A stretch of DNA of 9,362 nucleotides from Reyranella sp. (GTDB lineage Bacteria; Pseudomonadota; Alphaproteobacteria; Reyranellales; Reyranellaceae). Position numbers and translations under genes: made by a program. Every line of letters begins with the position of its first letter. The first letter of the stretch is position 1. The notes under the pieces were generated by a model, which did not search any database, was not told where the DNA came from, and worked only from the letters and a program-made list of their open reading frames with translations. The stretch spans positions 1 to 9,362 of the forward strand of contig SCVT01000382.1 in NCBI GenBank assembly GCA_004296815.1, read 5' to 3'. Positions 6,857 through 9,362 of this stretch are shown piece by piece.

Positions 6857-8224
6857 ATGCGCACCTCTGCCATCTTCACCGCGACTGCGGTGGCCCTGGC
6901 GCTTGCGGCCCACGCCCACGCCCAGACCAAATACCCAGCCACGCTCGAAGGCCACGCCGTCCTGCCGGCCATGACCTTGGTCCCGCCGCCGGCCGACGCG
7001 CCGCAGGAATTGCAGATCTCGGGCCGCTACGCCGGTCCGCCGGGCCAGAGGGTCGATACGCCCGAAAGCGTGCCCGCGATGTCGGCCCTGTCCGACAAGT
7101 CCGCGCCGCGGCCCACCGGCCTCAGCCTGCCGCTCAAGGGCCAGCCGGTGCAGGGCCTGTCGGGCATCAAGAACCTGAAGGACGGCACCTATCTCACGCT
7201 GACCGACAACGGCTTCGGCTCCAAGGCGAACTCGCCCGACGCCATGCTGATGTTCCACGTGCTGAAGCCCGACTGGAAGAGCGGCGCGATCGAGCGGATC
7301 GCGACGACCTTCCTCCACGACCCGGACCGCAAGGTGCCGTTCCGCATCGTCAACGAGAACACCCCCAAGCGCTACCTGACCGGCGGCGACTTCGACATCG
7401 AATCGATCCAGCCGATCGGCGACACGCTGTGGTTCGGCGACGAGTTTGGGCCGTTCCTGATCAAGACCGACCGCAGCGGCAAGGTCCTGCAGGTCTTCGA
7501 GACCAAGGCCGACGGCAAGACCGTTCGCTCGCCCGACCATCCCTCGATGACCCTGCCCGGCGCGCCCGGCGCGGTGAAGTTCGAGGTTCGCCGCAGCAAG
7601 GGATTCGAGGGCATGGCGGCCTCGCCCGACGGCAAGTTCCTCTATCCCCTGCTCGAAGGGCCGCTCCTCACCGAGACCGGCGAGATGGAGAGCAAGGACG
7701 GCAAGCGCTATCTCCGTATCCTCGAGTTCGACGTCGCCAAGGGCGAGTACACCGGCAAGAGCTTCAAGTACGTGCTCGAGGCGCCGGCCAACTCGATCGG
7801 CGACTTCAACCTGATCGACGCCTCGACGGGCCTGATCATCGAGCGCGACGATACTGAGGGTGATGTAGCCCAGGCCTGCACCGAGGGCACGCTGAAGCCC
7901 GACTGCTTCAACGTGCCGGCGAAATTCAAGCGCATCTACAAGGTCGACATGGGCCAGGCTGACGCCGACGGCTTCGTCAAGAAGGTGGGCTACATCGACC
8001 TGATGGACATCCAGGATCCGAACAAGATGGCCCGCCAGGGCGGCAAGGACGGCAAGCTCACCTTCCCGTTCTTCACCATCGAGAACGTGGACCTGGTCGA
8101 TGCCGACCACATCATCGTCGGCAATGACAACAACCTGCCCTTCTCGTCCGGCCGCGCGCTGGGCAAGGCCGACGACAACGAGCTGATCCTGCTCAAGGTC
8201 ACCGACCTCCTGCAGGCGAAGTAG
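6857..8224 (+). CDS. Exported 'esterase-like activity of phytase' family protein
   Basis: This 455-residue protein has a Sec-type signal peptide, MRTSAIFTATAVALALAAHAHA, cut before Gln23, placing it in the periplasm or outside the cell. The body resembles the phytase-like esterase domain (Pfam PF13449 type): 'GLSGIKNLKDGTYLTLTDNGFG' region (100-121), 'DFDIESI' (178-184), 'LWFGDEFGPFLIKTD' (191-205), 'GFEGMAASPDGKFLYPLLEGP' region (249-269), 'NSIGDFNLI' (312-320) and 'VGNDNNLPFSSGR' (421-433). Repeated acidic D/E-G and D-N motifs fit a metal-binding beta-propeller. Members are annotated as phosphoesterases or esterases of mostly unproven substrate, so true phytase activity is not claimed. GGGGAGA about 11 bases upstream is the ribosome-binding site. 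It is divergent from phoX with a 119-base spacer, suggesting shared control and a joint role in organic phosphate use. Confidence 0.85.
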   Translation: MRTSAIFTATAVALALAAHAHAQTKYPATLEGHAVLPAMTLVPPPADAPQELQISGRYAGPPGQRVDTPESVPAMSALSDKSAPRPTGLSLPLKGQPVQGLSGIKNLKDGTYLTLTDNGFGSKANSPDAMLMFHVLKPDWKSGAIERIATTFLHDPDRKVPFRIVNENTPKRYLTGGDFDIESIQPIGDTLWFGDEFGPFLIKTDRSGKVLQVFETKADGKTVRSPDHPSMTLPGAPGAVKFEVRRSKGFEGMAASPDGKFLYPLLEGPLLTETGEMESKDGKRYLRILEFDVAKGEYTGKSFKYVLEAPANSIGDFNLIDASTGLIIERDDTEGDVAQACTEGTLKPDCFNVPAKFKRIYKVDMGQADADGFVKKVGYIDLMDIQDPNKMARQGGKDGKLTFPFFTIENVDLVDADHIIVGNDNNLPFSSGRALGKADDNELILLKVTDLLQAK

Positions 8225-8227
8225 TCG

Positions 8228-9362
8228 TCAATCGGTGACGTCGAGCGCCACCTTCTCGCGCTTCTTGCGAAGCGCGGGGAGGAGCGGCGCGATCAGCAGC
8301 GCCGCCGCCAGCACCAGGCAGGCGAGCGAGATCGGCCGCGTGACGAAGATGTCGAAGGTGCCCGTGCTCAGGATCAGCGACTTGCGCAGGTTGTTCTCGA
8401 GCATCGGTCCCAGCACGAAGGCCAACACCAGGGGCGCCGCCTCGTAGCCGAACTTGCGCATCAGGTAGCCCAGCACGCCGGTGCCGATCATGACGAACAC
8501 GTCGAACACTGCATTGCCCGAGGCGAACACGCCGACGATGCAAAACATCAGGATCAGCGGGAACAGGATCCTGTAGGGCGCCTTGAGCACCTGCACCCAC
8601 ATGCCGATCAGCGGCATGTTGAGGACCAGCAGCATGACGTTGCCGACATACATGCTGGCGATGATGCCCCAGAAGATCTTCGGGTTCTGGCTCATCATCA
8701 GCGGTCCCGGCTGCAGGCCATGGATGACGAAGGCGCCGAGCAGCAGCGCCATGATGACGTTGGGCGGGATGCCGAGCGTCATCAGCGGGATGAACGCGCC
8801 GCCCGCGGCGGCGTTGTTGGCGGCCTCCGGTCCGGCCACGCCCTCGATCGCCCCCTTGCCGAAGCGTTCCGGCGTCCGCGAGAGCTTCTTCTCGATCGCG
8901 TAGGATGCGAAGGAGGAGATGACCGCGCCGCCGCCCGGCAGCACGCCCAGCAGAAAGCCCAGCACCGTGCCGCGTCCGATCGGGCCGACACTGGCCTTCA
9001 GGTCCTCGCGCGACGGCAGAAGGCTGCCGATCCGCGACTGCACGATGTCGCGGCGGATCTGCTGCTCGATGTTGGACAGGATTTCGGCCACGCCAAACAG
9101 GCCCATGACCACCGGCACAAGGCCGATGCCGTCGACCAACTCCAGCCGGTCGAACGTGAGTCGCGGCATGGCGTTAATCTGGTCGAGGCCGATCAGGCCG
9201 ATCACCACGCCGACCGCCGCCATCAGCAGCGCCTTGGCCATCGATCCCTGGGTAAGAAAGGACAGGATGGTGAGGCCCAGCACCATCAGGCTGAAATACT
9301 CGGGCGGTCCGAACGCGACCGCGACCTTGGCGAGCAACGGCGCCACCAGCATCAGGGCGACA
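8228..9362 (-). CDS. tctA: Tripartite tricarboxylate transporter, large permease subunit TctA, C-terminal part, cut by window edge
   Basis: The frame is open to the right edge (V-A-L precedes the ATG at 9350-9352), so 377 C-terminal residues of a protein usually near 500 are present. The N-terminus and start are outside. TctA is the large inner-membrane subunit of solute-binding-protein-dependent secondary transporters (TctABC) for citrate, other carboxylates and aromatic acids. Counting from the visible ATG, hallmarks are 'FGPPEYFSLMVLGL' (14-27), 'PVVMGLFGVAEIL' (80-92), 'GTVLGFLLGVLPGGGAVISS' (128-147), the signature 'GPEAANNAAAGGAF' (174-187) followed by 'PLMTLGIPPN', and 'FGYEAAPLVLAFVLGPMLEN' (301-320). 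About eight hydrophobic segments are visible, and the protein ends in a short basic tail, R-K-K-R-E-K. Partner tctB/tctC genes would lie beyond the edge. It converges on the phytase-like gene with a 3-base gap. The substrate cannot be inferred. Confidence 0.95.
   Translation of the reverse strand, partial: VALMLVAPLLAKVAVAFGPPEYFSLMVLGLTILSFLTQGSMAKALLMAAVGVVIGLIGLDQINAMPRLTFDRLELVDGIGLVPVVMGLFGVAEILSNIEQQIRRDIVQSRIGSLLPSREDLKASVGPIGRGTVLGFLLGVLPGGGAVISSFASYAIEKKLSRTPERFGKGAIEGVAGPEAANNAAAGGAFIPLMTLGIPPNVIMALLLGAFVIHGLQPGPLMMSQNPKIFWGIIASMYVGNVMLLVLNMPLIGMWVQVLKAPYRILFPLILMFCIVGVFASGNAVFDVFVMIGTGVLGYLMRKFGYEAAPLVLAFVLGPMLENNLRKSLILSTGTFDIFVTRPISLACLVLAAALLIAPLLPALRKKREKVALDVTD
8253..8280 (+). 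terminator. Weak candidate 3'-end hairpin after the phytase-like gene, inside tctA
   Basis: CGCGCTTC (8257-8264) and GAAGCGCG (8269-8276) form a perfect 8-base stem with a TTGC loop, extendable to 8253-8280 with G-T wobbles. It begins about 30 bases after the phytase-like stop codon. No T-run follows on either strand, and the bases encode the basic tail of TctA, so this may be an mRNA 3'-end-stabilising stem or coding coincidence. Confidence 0.2.

Noticed and set aside
6680..8110. A 476-residue open frame on the minus strand opposite the phytase-like gene
   Set aside because: It covers the divergent spacer and the start of phoX, has no signal peptide or motif, and its composition is that of a codon-bias shadow. 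The plus-strand gene has a signal peptide, a ribosome-binding site and family motifs.

Overview
The window is ordinary, gene-dense, high-GC (roughly two-thirds G+C by eye) bacterial chromosome. The gene order prs–rplY(ctc-type L25)–pth–ychF and the style of the accessory genes (M81 peptidase, TctA permease, Tat-exported PhoX) point to an alphaproteobacterium, probably a metabolically versatile soil or water species. The genus cannot be fixed from sequence reading alone. No tRNA, rRNA, CRISPR array, insertion sequence, phage gene or plasmid function was seen. No gap between genes exceeds about 120 bases.

Layout, left to right. (1) Positions 1-1223, plus strand: the C-terminal part of an M81/MlrC-type metallopeptidase, overlapping by ATGA a RidA-family protein that carries an N-terminal signal peptide. 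A strong inverted repeat follows. (2) Positions 1254-4841, plus strand: a housekeeping operon for PRPP synthetase (prs), ribosomal protein L25/Ctc (rplY), peptidyl-tRNA hydrolase (pth) and the ribosome-associated ATPase YchF. A good sigma70-like promoter stands just before prs, and its -35 box overlaps the tail of the preceding terminator. Three of the four products act on ribosome or tRNA function; prs supplies PRPP for nucleotide, His and Trp synthesis. (3) Positions 4845-8224: a divergent pair, a Tat-exported PhoX-family alkaline phosphatase on the minus strand and a Sec-exported 'esterase-like activity of phytase' protein on the plus strand. Their 119-base shared spacer contains a PHO-box-like direct repeat, so the pair may be a phosphate-scavenging unit. 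(4) Positions 8228-9362, minus strand: the C-terminal three-quarters or so of a TctA-type large permease of a tripartite tricarboxylate transporter, cut by the window edge.

Both convergent junctions (ychF/phoX and phytase-like/tctA) leave only three bases between stop codons and have no classical terminator. I found no convincing new system. The observations most worth a second look are the possible Pho regulation of the divergent exported phosphoesterase pair and the exported RidA coupled to an M81 peptidase. The prs promoter/leader arrangement is a lesser one. Very long minus-strand reading frames opposite rplY-pth-ychF and opposite the phytase-like gene are judged to be codon-bias shadows.
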